A stretch of DNA of 64,000 bases from JBAYIE01 sp965279165 (GTDB lineage Bacteria > Bacteroidota > Bacteroidia > UKL13-3). The stretch covers positions 744,001 through 808,000 of the forward strand of contig OZ257140.1 of the NCBI GenBank assembly GCA_965279165.1, read 5' to 3'. The notes under the pieces are model-generated. The model was not told the origin of the DNA. It searched no databases and saw only the letters and a program-made list of their open reading frames with translations. Shown piece by piece: positions 9,243 through 18,633 of this stretch (position 1 is its first letter; the number at the start of each line of letters is the position of its first letter). Position numbers and translations under genes: made by a program.

Positions 9243-10433
9243 TTACACCAACTGATCCAAACCTTGTTTAATTCTTTTCATTGCTACTTGTAATTTCTCA
9301 TCACCGGTTGCATAAGCAATTCTTATACATTCGGGTGCTCCAAATGCTTCACCTGTTACCATCGAAACATGAACAGTATGTAAAAGATACATACATAAAT
9401 CGGTTGCCGTGTGTATAGTGAATCCATTGGCTGTTTTACCAAAAAACCGATGTATATCAGGGAAAACATAAAATGCTCCATCCGGTTTATTACAAATCAA
9501 GCCATCAATTTGTTTCAATCCTTCAATTACCAGTTTTTGTCTTCTTTTATACGCATCACGCATGGCATAGGTTGGCTCAAGAGATCCATTCAAAGCAGCA
9601 ATACTTGCCCTTTGGGCAATAGAATTAGTACCCGAAGTAAATTGTCCCTGAATTTTTTCGCAAGCTTTTACTATTTCTACGGATGCAGCAATATATCCAA
9701 TTCTCCAACCTGTCATAGCATAACCTTTACTCATTCCATTAACAACAATCACTCGTTCACGAATGGATTCAAACTGTGCTATGCTTTCATGTTTGCCATT
9801 AAAATTGATAAATTCATAAATTTCATCTGAAATAATTGCAATGCCGGGATGTTTTGCAAAAACCTCTGCTAGCAACTTTAATTCTTCATAAGAATAAACA
9901 GTGCCGGTTGGATTGCATGGTGAGGAGAATATAAAAGCTTTGGTTTTTGGTGTAATCGCTTTCTCTAATTGTTCGGCGGTAATTTTATAATTCGATTCAA
10001 CAGTTGATTTAATAAATACCGGCACCCCTTCCATTAATTTAACCATTTCGCTGTAGCTAACCCAATAAGGTGTTGGTATAATTACCTCATCTCCTTTGTC
10101 AACAATTGCCATTACGGCATTAATAAGCGATTGTTTGGCACCGGTCGAAACCACAATGTTTTCGGGTTTATAAAAGAGGTTATTGTCGCGCGATAATTTG
10201 TTGCATACGGCTTGGCGCAGTTCAGGAAGTCCGGCTACCGGCGTATAAAAAGTTTGTCCTTCATCCAACGCCTTTTTAGCTGCTTCAATAATATGAGATG
10301 GGGTAACAAAATCAGGCTCCCCCAAACTTAAGCTAATAATATCCTTGCCTTGGGCAGCTAGTTCCCTTGAAAGTTTTGCCATTTCAATGGTTTGTGGCTC
10401 ATTAATATATTGAAGACGATCGGCTAATTTCAT
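9243..10433 (-). CDS. aspC: PLP-dependent class I aminotransferase (aspartate-type)
   Basis: 396 aa fold-type I aminotransferase. The PLP lysine is K236 in NGMSKGYAMTGWRIGY; other hallmarks are SPCNPTG (N174), SDEIY (D203) and a C-terminal IRIAYA arginine that binds the substrate carboxylate. The N-terminal SLGEPDFVTP and overall length match the Ib aspartate/prephenate aminotransferases. It converts aspartate plus 2-oxoglutarate to oxaloacetate plus glutamate; some relatives also use aromatic substrates. It lies 24 nt upstream of the heptose kinase gene, on the same strand, so co-transcription is likely although the functions are unrelated. Confidence 0.88.
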   Translation of the reverse strand: MKLADRLQYINEPQTIEMAKLSRELAAQGKDIISLSLGEPDFVTPSHIIEAAKKALDEGQTFYTPVAGLPELRQAVCNKLSRDNNLFYKPENIVVSTGAKQSLINAVMAIVDKGDEVIIPTPYWVSYSEMVKLMEGVPVFIKSTVESNYKITAEQLEKAITPKTKAFIFSSPCNPTGTVYSYEELKLLAEVFAKHPGIAIISDEIYEFINFNGKHESIAQFESIRERVIVVNGMSKGYAMTGWRIGYIAASVEIVKACEKIQGQFTSGTNSIAQRASIAALNGSLEPTYAMRDAYKRRQKLVIEGLKQIDGLICNKPDGAFYVFPDIHRFFGKTANGFTIHTATDLCMYLLHTVHVSMVTGEAFGAPECIRIAYATGDEKLQVAMKRIKQGLDQLV

Positions 10434-10463
10434 GTATGTGATTAAAATGCGAATATATGTTTC

Positions 10464-11459
10464 TTAACGAATGCTATCTCTTAAATGGTCTATTTTAGAG
10501 CGTAAAATATTAAAAAACTGGTTGCGTTGTTTCTCTGAAACGCCACTGATTAATATGGATTTCCTTATCAGGTTCTTTAACCATCGTTCGCTTTCATCTA
10601 CAAATTCAGGATTGGTGGTACTCATCATGTTTATAGAATTGATACTTACATAAGCAATCTTATTGTTCCCAATATTTACCACTATACTGTTGTTTCCAAT
10701 CATCACTTCACTACGGTATAATTTAAAATTGGAGTTCGACAACCCTTTCGAATCCAATAGTTTGGTTTCTCTTTCGGCCTTTAAACGGATCAAATCAATT
10801 TCGCCTTGAATCAAATCACAAACATGCAAAGCGTCGGCTTTCGTTTTAAAAAAACCCGATTCCCAATAGTATTCAACCTGTTTGAGGGTAGCATTTAGGG
10901 TATCTTCATTCCAAACTTCTACAGAATTAATTTTATCGTAAGAGGTTAATAATTCTCGTGCTGTGGCAATCAACTCCGGATCTACTAATGTTGGGTCATA
11001 TTGCTTATCGGAATAAGCCGGATCATTAATAATACTTTTAAGCCAATAAAATATTTTAAAGGTTGCAAGGTCGTCATGATAAAAATGATGCCAAACAGGG
11101 GCATCATCGGCCGAATACAAAATATCACTTTTGGAAGCCGCACCGATTTGTTTCACATTTTGACTGAGTTGCATAAACCAGATTTTAAAGTTCTCCTGTT
11201 TACCTTCCATCCTAAAATAACTGAAATTAGCAGAAGGTGTATTGGTTTGCGAATTGGTTTCGAACGCTACCTTAAAATGGGTACATATTTTAGCAATTTC
11301 ATCGATGCTCAACATCGTTTCACCCCGTATCCGACGATATGCACTATCGTTACTGGTACTCAGTAATTCAGCTAATTCATCCACCAGAGAAGTATGTGCA
11401 GGAATGCTTTCTTTTAACCGGTTTATAAAAGCCAATTGAATTTCTTTTGCCTGATTCAT
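10464..11459 (-). CDS. HTH regulator with Bacteroidota-specific C-terminal domain
   Basis: 331 aa when started at ATG 11459, where the conserved MNQAKEIQLAFINRL begins. An in-frame extension to 11516 adds an unlikely hydrophobic tail. The N-terminal 65 residues look like a lambda-repressor-type HTH, with LSTSNDSAYRRIRGET and LSIDEIAKICTHF. The rest is a helical domain of unknown fold seen after this HTH in many Bacteroidota proteins. It is probably a transcription factor, with no recognisable ligand site. It is divergent from the envelope protein gene at 11638, across about 180 nt, and could regulate it; that is inference from position only. Confidence 0.72.
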   Translation of the reverse strand: MNQAKEIQLAFINRLKESIPAHTSLVDELAELLSTSNDSAYRRIRGETMLSIDEIAKICTHFKVAFETNSQTNTPSANFSYFRMEGKQENFKIWFMQLSQNVKQIGAASKSDILYSADDAPVWHHFYHDDLATFKIFYWLKSIINDPAYSDKQYDPTLVDPELIATARELLTSYDKINSVEVWNEDTLNATLKQVEYYWESGFFKTKADALHVCDLIQGEIDLIRLKAERETKLLDSKGLSNSNFKLYRSEVMIGNNSIVVNIGNNKIAYVSINSINMMSTTNPEFVDESERWLKNLIRKSILISGVSEKQRNQFFNILRSKIDHLRDSIR

Positions 11460-11590
11460 CGCAGTGATTATATGCGCAAAATACGTATAAAGCCTAAGGA
11501 TTTGCAAAAAATGCAAATTTTCGTAATTGCTTCCCTAAACCTTGCGCCTTTCCTTAAACAAATGCCGGCAACCTGCAGTATTCAATTTCA

Positions 11591-11617
11591 TTGGTAGGTG
11601 CCGCCAAGTCAACTTTG
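11591..11617 (+). promoter_or_regulatory. Possible Bacteroidota promoter for the 11638 gene
   Basis: TTG at 11591-11593 and CAACTTTG at 11610-11617, spaced by 16 nt, resemble the Bacteroidota -33 TTG / -7 TAnnTTTG pattern but with a mismatch at the first T. The -7 element would lie about 20 nt upstream of the ATG. Confidence 0.25.
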
Positions 11618-11637
11618 TATCGTTAAATCAAAACACC

Positions 11638-12744
11638 ATGAAAACAATACAAACCCTCCAAAAAATGCTGCTAATCGGATTAATGATTTGTAGTTTAAAC
11701 GGATTTGCAGAGAGTAAAAGACCAACCATCACCGTGTTGAATATCGATGCAAAAGGTATTCAACTGGATCCACAACAAATGGGTAACCTCGTTCGAATCG
11801 AACTTGAAAAGATGGATACATTTGATGTTACCGACCGCTACGATGTGGTTTACTTGATCGAAAAGAACAAACTTAATGTGGCTAACTGCTATGGTAAAAT
11901 GTGTTTGCTGGAAGTTGGAAATATCATCCAGTCGGACTACATGTTTACAGGAAGTGTTGAATTATACGGACAAACCATCGTAACCACTTTTCGCTTGATT
12001 GATGTAAAAAGTGGCACCATTAAACGTACTTCGGTACTCGAATTTCTAAATCTACCTTTAGAAGTACAATCCATGGTAGGTATTGGGGTACATAAAATGT
12101 TTAACCGTAAGATTGACGAAGAACTCGAATTGCGTTTAACCAAAAAATTCGATTATGAAAACTCCATCAACAATCCCGATAAAAATAAACTTTCATTAAA
12201 CGGTCCACGTTTTGGGTACACCTTTATTTTTGGAAAGCAAGCAAAGCGTTTGGCTGACGATAAAAACGAAGGTGGTTTTGAAGCCTACCCTGCCATGTTT
12301 CAGTTTGGTTACCAGTTCGAGAAGCAATACCTGAACGAAGGAAATTACCAAGCGCTGTTCGAATTTATTCCGATGATATCAGGAGTGGATCAACAAATGT
12401 TTATTCCGAGTTTAACTATTTTAAACGGTTTTAGAGACAACAAACGTGGCTGGGAAGTTGCGATTGGTCCATCCTTTAGTTTGGCTACTTTCAAAGACCT
12501 TGCTTATGTAAATGGTAAATACATGACCGAATCAGAATTAGAAGAAGCTGAGATTACCGATTATACCATAGAAAAAACTTTAGATAGCAGAGGTAATGTT
12601 AAAATTAGTTCGGCTTTGGTTTTAGCCGTTGGTAAAACTTTTAAATCAGGTAAAATGAATATACCGGTTAACTTCTGGGCTACCATACCAACCCATGATG
12701 GTTTTAGGATAGGTATATCTGTAGGATATAATTCTAAGAAGTAA
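11638..12744 (+). CDS. Exported protein: CsgG/TolB-like N-terminus plus predicted beta-barrel
   Basis: 368 aa from ATG 11638; the upstream in-frame extension lacks any conserved look and would bury the signal peptide. Signal peptide about 1-24 (ending LNGFAES). Residues about 26-160 (PTITVLNIDAKGIQL, FDVTDRYDVVYLI, DYMFTGSVELYGQTIV) resemble the N-terminal domain of CsgG/TolB-like proteins that sense or assemble envelope complexes. The remainder, from about 180 to the end, is rich in alternating amphipathic strands and ends GISVGYNSKK, as expected of an outer-membrane barrel. First of a run of four plus-strand envelope genes. Function unknown. Confidence 0.7.
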   Translation: MKTIQTLQKMLLIGLMICSLNGFAESKRPTITVLNIDAKGIQLDPQQMGNLVRIELEKMDTFDVTDRYDVVYLIEKNKLNVANCYGKMCLLEVGNIIQSDYMFTGSVELYGQTIVTTFRLIDVKSGTIKRTSVLEFLNLPLEVQSMVGIGVHKMFNRKIDEELELRLTKKFDYENSINNPDKNKLSLNGPRFGYTFIFGKQAKRLADDKNEGGFEAYPAMFQFGYQFEKQYLNEGNYQALFEFIPMISGVDQQMFIPSLTILNGFRDNKRGWEVAIGPSFSLATFKDLAYVNGKYMTESELEEAEITDYTIEKTLDSRGNVKISSALVLAVGKTFKSGKMNIPVNFWATIPTHDGFRIGISVGYNSKK

Positions 12745-12788
12745 AACAAAGAATAAACAACAAGGTCTAACCATTAAACTATACAACC

Positions 12789-13451
12789 ATGAAAAGCTAT
12801 ATACAAAATCAATTGGTGGTACTGATAATAGCCACCACGTTACTGTCAAGTTGCGCACCGGTATTCTCCGATATGCAAAGCGCAAGAACGGTGGGTAAAA
12901 ACAGAGTGGAATTAACCCCGTCTTATTCAAAAGTTAAATTCAATTATGATGGCGAATCGGAAGTGTACCAGACACAGGCAGGAATGCAAGTTGCTTATGG
13001 TTTAACTTCAAAAATAGACATACGAGCAAGGTACGAATATCTCCGTTTTGACATGTTAAATAGTTTTGCGATTTTAGGTAGCAACAACAAAGCTCAGGTC
13101 TTTGGCATTGGACCTAAGTTAAATGTGATCAATCAATATTTGTCCATATATCTTCCATTTGGTAGGGCTTTTGGAGAATATGCAGATGATTCCTGGCAAT
13201 TTCATCCAACCATTATAGCAACCATACCGGCGGTTAAAAACAAACTGGATATTAATTCCTCGGTTAAGTATCTGGTGCCACTTCAAGCGGAATCGCAAGA
13301 CAATTTGCTTGCATTCAATTTCGGATTGGCCTTAAGCAATAACTTAAACCGATGGGCAATCCGACCGGAATATGGTATACTAATGAATCCAACCGGAGAT
13401 GGTTATTTCAATCACCTAAGTCTTGGCATCTCTTATGTTTTTGGAAAGTAA
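12789..13451 (+). CDS. Outer-membrane lipoprotein, predicted small beta-barrel
   Basis: 220 aa. The lipobox LLSSC places the lipidated cysteine at residue 22. The mature part has repeated amphipathic strands (VELTPSYSKVKF, YGLTSKIDIRARYEYLRF, FNFGLALSNNL) and ends with an aromatic-rich strand, GISYVFGK, like small outer-membrane barrels. It is 44 nt downstream of the preceding envelope gene and likely in one operon with it. No enzymatic motif is seen; the role is unknown. Confidence 0.75.
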   Translation: MKSYIQNQLVVLIIATTLLSSCAPVFSDMQSARTVGKNRVELTPSYSKVKFNYDGESEVYQTQAGMQVAYGLTSKIDIRARYEYLRFDMLNSFAILGSNNKAQVFGIGPKLNVINQYLSIYLPFGRAFGEYADDSWQFHPTIIATIPAVKNKLDINSSVKYLVPLQAESQDNLLAFNFGLALSNNLNRWAIRPEYGILMNPTGDGYFNHLSLGISYVFGK

Positions 13452-13488
13452 CCCGGTGAGCAACTTAGCCTGTGGTTTCGATTGCATG

Positions 13489-13526
13489 GGTTAAGCCGGT
13501 TTGAACTTTGTTCGACCGGTTTAACC
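13489..13526. other. Long imperfect inverted repeat
   Basis: GGTTAAGCCGGT at 13489-13500 pairs with ACCGGTTTAACC at 13515-13526 (one G-U), and GAAC/GTTC extends the stem inward to a TTT loop. No U-tract follows, so it may be a pause site, mRNA-stabilising hairpin or operator rather than a classical terminator. It lies 38 nt after the lipoprotein stop. Confidence 0.5.
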
Positions 13527-13661
13527 ACTCTGTAGTTGGCAAACAGATTCAAACAAATATCAATATTAATGTTTCGATAAATAATATACTTTTGTTATCC
13601 CTATGAAGTTATAATGGGATGTTAAAAATGTAAAACAGAAGTTTTTCTTAATAACACACAC

Positions 13662-13991
13662 ATGAAAACCAAGTCGATATTATTGCTCAGCAAAATAATT
13701 GTTTCGGGATTTTCACTTTTTTTCCTGTTGTTTTTAATTGGCGAGGGCCTACCGGATTTATGGAATAAAGTGGATCCAATGCTGTACTATTTTTTACCTT
13801 TATTTTTTATCACCATTCTTTCCTTCTTTTTAAGTTTTACGTCGAACACATATGCGATTTATATATGTGGTATTGGAGGATTAATTCTATTACTAGACCG
13901 GTTTATAAAAATGGATTATTCAATGGGGATTTTATTTGGATTTCCATATATCGTATATGCAATAATTGCGTGGATTAACCTAAAAAAATAA
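13662..13991 (+). CDS. Small four-helix membrane protein
   Basis: 109 aa, almost entirely hydrophobic: about four membrane helices (roughly 9-29, 43-62, 64-82, 88-106) with no charged motif or metal ligand. ATG at 13662. Its stop is 2 nt before the ATG of the next gene, so the two are co-translated. No family recognised; probably an inner-membrane partner of the exported protein that follows. Confidence 0.7.
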   Translation: MKTKSILLLSKIIVSGFSLFFLLFLIGEGLPDLWNKVDPMLYYFLPLFFITILSFFLSFTSNTYAIYICGIGGLILLLDRFIKMDYSMGILFGFPYIVYAIIAWINLKK

Positions 13992-13993
13992 CC

Positions 13994-15016
13994 ATGATGA
14001 AGCAACTTGTTATTATGCTGCTATTGGCGTTTGCAGTTGATGCGCTAGCACAAAACGAACCGGTAACCGGTAACCGAAAAGCTACTGTTTTATTAACCGA
14101 TAGCACGGTAATTTCGGGTGCTGTTATCTTTGAATCTGACACCCTCCTTATCCTTAAAGATGAGGAAGGCAAAGTGCACTCCTTGCACCCATCAGAAATA
14201 CGCAATACCAAATTTGAATCGTATCGAAACAAAGTTAATTATGTAAACCAGCCAGCCGAACTTATTTTAAAAGATGGCAGCATTTTACGGGTACAGATAC
14301 TCAAAGAAACTACAGATAGCATTACTTTTACTACAGAGCTAACCGGAATCCGAACCATTGAAAGAAACAGAATACTGGAACTAAAATATATTTCGGATAT
14401 TACTTCAGGAAGCAACCAGGTTTATATCAATTTATCGAGTCGGTATTTTTATTCTCCTTCGGCCATCAACATGAAAAAAGGAGATGGCTACTACCAGAAT
14501 ATTTATGTATTAATTAACTCGGTAAATTATGCCATCACTGATCATATCACCATAGGTGCAGGATTAGAAGCCTTTTCGCTCCTATCCGGTCAACCGATCT
14601 TTTTTATTCAAACCAAAGGAGGAATAGAAGTATTAAAAAACTTACATGCAGGAATTGGATACCAACATGTAAACTTCGCTGCTCTTGGCGAAAACATTTC
14701 GTCTTTTAATCTTGGATTCGGAACCTTAACTTATGGAAACCTGGATTATAATATATCGGTAAACTATGGAATTAACATGGGAGCTTCGGATGCAGCACTG
14801 ATTACATTTAGCGGATTTGCAAGGGTTGGAAACAAATTTGGACTGATTACCGAAAACTGGATTATTGATGCAGAAGAAAACGTTCTCTTCAGTAGTTTTG
14901 GGGGCAGGGTAATTGGAAGAAAAAACTTATTCGATTTTGGAATTATTACCAATGGCGATATTTTAAGCAACGGTCTAATCGGGATTCCTTATCTGAGTTA
15001 CACTTTGCGGTTTTAG
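13994..15016 (+). CDS. Exported protein with two N-terminal SH3/LSm-like repeats
   Basis: 340 aa. Signal peptide about 1-21 (ending ALAQ). Two similar beta-rich units follow: LTDSTVISGAVIFESDTL (about 34-51) and LKDGSILRVQILKETTDS (about 94-111), each followed by a run ending in an I-x-N or L-E-L strand. They look like small-barrel repeats that bind peptides or the cell wall. The C-terminal two thirds is strand-rich and ends with LSYTLRF, an aromatic final strand typical of outer-membrane barrels. Co-transcribed with the small membrane protein. No function assigned. Confidence 0.68.
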   Translation: MMKQLVIMLLLAFAVDALAQNEPVTGNRKATVLLTDSTVISGAVIFESDTLLILKDEEGKVHSLHPSEIRNTKFESYRNKVNYVNQPAELILKDGSILRVQILKETTDSITFTTELTGIRTIERNRILELKYISDITSGSNQVYINLSSRYFYSPSAINMKKGDGYYQNIYVLINSVNYAITDHITIGAGLEAFSLLSGQPIFFIQTKGGIEVLKNLHAGIGYQHVNFAALGENISSFNLGFGTLTYGNLDYNISVNYGINMGASDAALITFSGFARVGNKFGLITENWIIDAEENVLFSSFGGRVIGRKNLFDFGIITNGDILSNGLIGIPYLSYTLRF

Positions 15017-15198
15017 CCAATTTGTCTGAATTAGTCCTTTTAACCTAAAAAAATTGCCGATAAAACAAGTCAACTTTACCTTGTTTTCAGCTGTTTATGC
15101 CAAATATACCACTTCTATTAGAATGGAGTTGATGTTGATGCTTAAGGTTAATTGCCGGTTTAACAATGCGGCAACATAACTACGTAATCAACCAAAAT

Positions 15199-17814
15199 AT
15201 GAACTTAAATAATTTAACCATAAAATCGCAGGAAGCAATTCAGCATGCCCAGCAAATTGCTTCCGGATTTGAACACCAAAGTATTGAAACAGGACATCTG
15301 TTAAAATCCTTAATAGAAACCGATGAAAATGTGGTTTCTTTTTTACTGAAAAAGCTAAATGCCAATCCTACCCGAATCGAACAGGCAACAGATGCCATCA
15401 TCAAGGGATATCCAAAAGTATCGGGAGGCAATGGACAATATCTTTCCAATGCTTCGAATCAGGTATTAACAAAAGCCCAAACCTATTTAAAAGAGTTTAA
15501 AGACGAATATGTTGCTATCGAACATCTCCTGCTTGCGATGTTATCGGCTGGGGATGCAATTTCAGGTTTGTTAAAAGATGGAGGGATAAATGAAAAGGAT
15601 TTAAAACTTGCTATTAAAGAATTAAGAGGCAATGCTAAGGTTACCTCTCAGAATGCAGAAGCACAATACAATGCATTAAACAAATACGCTAAAAATTTAA
15701 ATGAACTGGCACAAGCCGGCAAACTAGATCCGGTGATAGGGAGAGATGAAGAGATTAGAAGGGTGCTGCAAATTTTATCCAGAAGAACCAAAAACAATCC
15801 TGTATTAATCGGAGAACCCGGTGTAGGTAAAACTGCGATTGCAGAAGGATTGGCGCATCGAATAGTAAATGGTGATGTTCCTGAAAATTTGAAAAGCAAA
15901 CAAATATTTTCGTTGGATATGGGCGCATTGATTGCAGGCGCCAAATACAAAGGTGAATTTGAAGAACGACTAAAAGCGGTAGTAAAAGAAGTGATTGATG
16001 CTGATGGCGAAATTGTTTTGTTTATTGATGAAATTCATACCCTCGTAGGTGCAGGTGGTGGCGGCGAAGGAGCAATGGATGCTGCCAATATTTTAAAGCC
16101 GGCTTTAGCAAGGGGCGAATTGCGCTCGATTGGAGCTACTACCCTTTCCGAATACCAACGCTATATTGAAAAAGACAAAGCTTTAGAAAGACGTTTTCAA
16201 AAAGTGTATGTGGATGAACCGGATACCGAGAGTGCCATTTCTATCTTGCGTGGATTGAAAGAACGTTATGAAGTACATCATAAAGTAAGGATAAAAGATG
16301 AGGCAATTATAGCAGCCGTTGAATTGTCGCAACGCTATATCTCCGATCGTTTTTTACCGGATAAAGCCATTGACTTGATGGATGAAGCGGCATCGAAACT
16401 AAGACTTGAAATTGATTCGGTACCGGAAGAAATAGATCAGATGGATAGGCGCATTATGCAACTGGAGATAGAAAGAGAAGCCATCAAACGCGAAGGAGAT
16501 GATGCAAAAGTAAAATCGTTGAGTGAAGAAATTTCGTTGTTGCAAACAGAAAGAAATTCACTGAAAGCAAAATGGCAAAGCGAAAAACAAGTTGTAGATG
16601 GCATACAACAATCCAAACAAGAAATTGAAAATCTTAAACATGAAGCTGAACTTGCAGAACGCAATGGAGATTTTGCCAAAGTTGCTGAAATACGCTACGG
16701 TAAAGTGAAGGAAGCAGAAAAGAAGCTAGAAGATTTTCAACAAAAGCTAACCTTGCAACAAGGCGATAACGCGATGGTGAAAGAAGAAGTAGATAGCGAA
16801 GATATTGCAGGAGTAGTTAGCAGATGGACAGGAATTCCGGTAACCCGTATGTTGCAAAGTGAACGCGAAAAATTATTGCATTTGGAAGATGAGTTGCACA
16901 AACGCGTGGTTGGCCAGGAAGATGCCATTGAAGCCATTGCCGATTCGATTCGAAGAAGCAGAGCAGGTTTAAGCGATCAGAAAAAACCGATTGGTTCGTT
17001 TATATTTTTAGGAACAACCGGAGTTGGAAAAACCGAATTAGCCAAAGCACTGGCTGAGTTTTTATTTAACCAAGAAAACTCGATGGTACGTATTGACATG
17101 AGCGAATACCAAGAAAAACATACGGTAAGCAGGTTGATAGGAGCTCCTCCGGGATATGTTGGATACGAAGAAGGCGGACAATTGACAGAGGCCGTTAGAA
17201 GAAGACCCTATTCTGTTGTTTTGTTGGATGAAATTGAAAAAGCACATCCGGATGTGTTTAATATTTTATTGCAGGTATTGGATGATGGAAGATTAACCGA
17301 TAACAAAGGACGTGTAGCTAATTTTAAAAACACCATTATCATAATGACCTCCAATATCGGAGCCCATGTAATACAAGAGAAATTGGAAGATTATAATGAG
17401 GCAAACAAAGAAGAGAAAATGGCTGAAGCAAAATCAGCGGTGATGGAGATACTGAAGAAAACCATTCGTCCGGAATTTTTAAACCGCATCGATGATGTGA
17501 TGATGTTTACCCCATTAAGCAGAGAAAATGTTCGGGAAATAGTAAATATACATTTTAGAAGTATACAACATACCCTTGCCGAACAAGATATACAAATTGA
17601 TGCGACAGATGAAGTATTGGATTGGCTGGCGGAACTTGGATTTGATCCACAATATGGTGCAAGACCTTTAAAACGTGTATTGCAAAAACGTTTGTTGAAT
17701 GAGTTATCGAAGGAAATATTATCCGGAGCCATTCAAAAGGATGCACATATTTTAATTCAATTGGATGACAAGAAGCAATTTGTTTTTGTGAACCAGGTAG
17801 AAGTGGTTGCTTGA
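15199..17814 (+). CDS. clpB: ClpB disaggregase (Hsp100)
   Basis: 871 aa from ATG 15199, where MNLNNLTIKSQEAIQHAQQ matches the conserved ClpB start; the ATG at 15166 would add 11 unrelated residues. Domains in order: Clp N-repeats (1-145); AAA1 with Walker A GEPGVGKT (about 205-212) and Walker B VLFIDEIHTL; the ClpB/Hsp104 middle coiled coil (about 400-520); AAA2 with GTTGVGKTE and VLLDEIEKAH; and the C-terminal ClpB-D2-small domain. With DnaK it dissolves heat-induced aggregates. No CIRCE or other heat-shock operator was recognised upstream. It stands alone in its transcription unit. Confidence 0.97.
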   Translation: MNLNNLTIKSQEAIQHAQQIASGFEHQSIETGHLLKSLIETDENVVSFLLKKLNANPTRIEQATDAIIKGYPKVSGGNGQYLSNASNQVLTKAQTYLKEFKDEYVAIEHLLLAMLSAGDAISGLLKDGGINEKDLKLAIKELRGNAKVTSQNAEAQYNALNKYAKNLNELAQAGKLDPVIGRDEEIRRVLQILSRRTKNNPVLIGEPGVGKTAIAEGLAHRIVNGDVPENLKSKQIFSLDMGALIAGAKYKGEFEERLKAVVKEVIDADGEIVLFIDEIHTLVGAGGGGEGAMDAANILKPALARGELRSIGATTLSEYQRYIEKDKALERRFQKVYVDEPDTESAISILRGLKERYEVHHKVRIKDEAIIAAVELSQRYISDRFLPDKAIDLMDEAASKLRLEIDSVPEEIDQMDRRIMQLEIEREAIKREGDDAKVKSLSEEISLLQTERNSLKAKWQSEKQVVDGIQQSKQEIENLKHEAELAERNGDFAKVAEIRYGKVKEAEKKLEDFQQKLTLQQGDNAMVKEEVDSEDIAGVVSRWTGIPVTRMLQSEREKLLHLEDELHKRVVGQEDAIEAIADSIRRSRAGLSDQKKPIGSFIFLGTTGVGKTELAKALAEFLFNQENSMVRIDMSEYQEKHTVSRLIGAPPGYVGYEEGGQLTEAVRRRPYSVVLLDEIEKAHPDVFNILLQVLDDGRLTDNKGRVANFKNTIIIMTSNIGAHVIQEKLEDYNEANKEEKMAEAKSAVMEILKKTIRPEFLNRIDDVMMFTPLSRENVREIVNIHFRSIQHTLAEQDIQIDATDEVLDWLAELGFDPQYGARPLKRVLQKRLLNELSKEILSGAIQKDAHILIQLDDKKQFVFVNQVEVVA

Positions 17815-17915
17815 ACATCGCGCAAACACCGTGGCAATTAGGAGAACCATTTTCATGCATTCAACTCTATTGCATGCCGATTATAAAATTTGAATAATTT
17901 AGTGTAAAATTGTTC

Positions 17916-18569
17916 ATGAAAAGATTTTTCTTCTTGGGCATAATTTTATTCGTAGTTTTTATCGGATGTGAAAAAGAAAAAACAGAGCCGGAGCCTGAAA
18001 AACCTACAAATACAAATCCAACCGATACTTCAGAAGATTTAATAGAAATTAAAACTTCTTTTGGAAGCATGTATATGTGGTTATACCGCGAAGCGCCTTT
18101 GCATCGCGCAAACTTTTTTCAACTTGCCGATTCAGGATTTTTAGACGGAACCACATTTCACCGTTGTGTGCCCAATTTTGTAATTCAAGGAGGAGATCCG
18201 AATTCAAAAGACAACGATAGTACCAATGATGGCAGTGGCGGTCCGGGCTATAAAATTCCTTCCGAAATAAATACAGCGAAACTTAAACATATTTATGGTG
18301 CTGTAGGGGCAGCCCGTGATAATAATCCGGCAAAAGAATCGAATGGCTCGCAATTTTATATTGTATTACCGAAAGCAGGCACTCCAAATCTAAATGGAAA
18401 CTATACCGTATTTGGGCTAATTATTGGTGGTATTCAATTTGCAGATTCCATTGTGAAACAACCACAAAATGCAAGCAATCGTCCATATACCAATATTACC
18501 ATGGATGTAAATGTGGTGAAGAAAACGAGGGCGCAGTTACGAAGTGATTTTAACTTTTTTGGATACTGA
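17916..18569 (+). CDS. Cyclophilin-type peptidyl-prolyl isomerase lipoprotein
   Basis: 217 aa from ATG 17916; a TTG six bases upstream is also in frame. Lipobox VVFIGC puts the lipidated cysteine at residue 18, followed by a proline/threonine linker (about 20-45). The cyclophilin core shows FHRCVPNFVIQGGDP and SNGSQFYIV. The insert and GGPGYKIPSEI resemble bacterial PpiA-type enzymes. It likely assists folding of exported proteins at the membrane. Its TGA stop is followed, after one base, by a nine-unit heptamer array reaching exactly to the aroC start codon. Confidence 0.88.
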   Translation: MKRFFFLGIILFVVFIGCEKEKTEPEPEKPTNTNPTDTSEDLIEIKTSFGSMYMWLYREAPLHRANFFQLADSGFLDGTTFHRCVPNFVIQGGDPNSKDNDSTNDGSGGPGYKIPSEINTAKLKHIYGAVGAARDNNPAKESNGSQFYIVLPKAGTPNLNGNYTVFGLIIGGIQFADSIVKQPQNASNRPYTNITMDVNVVKKTRAQLRSDFNFFGY

Positions 18570-18570
18570 G

Positions 18571-18633
18571 GAGATATAAGTTATGAGATATGAGTTATGA
18601 GTTATGAGTTATAAGATATGAGATATAAGTTAG
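18571..18633 (+). repeat. Nine-unit heptamer array filling the ppi-aroC gap
   Basis: Nine contiguous 7-bp words (gagatat, aagttat, gagatat, three gagttat, aagatat, gagatat, aagttag), consensus RAGWTAT, start one base after the cyclophilin stop and end exactly one base before the aroC ATG. The whole gap and the aroC translation initiation region are therefore satellite. The words contain TGA/TAA in plus sense. Confidence 0.9.
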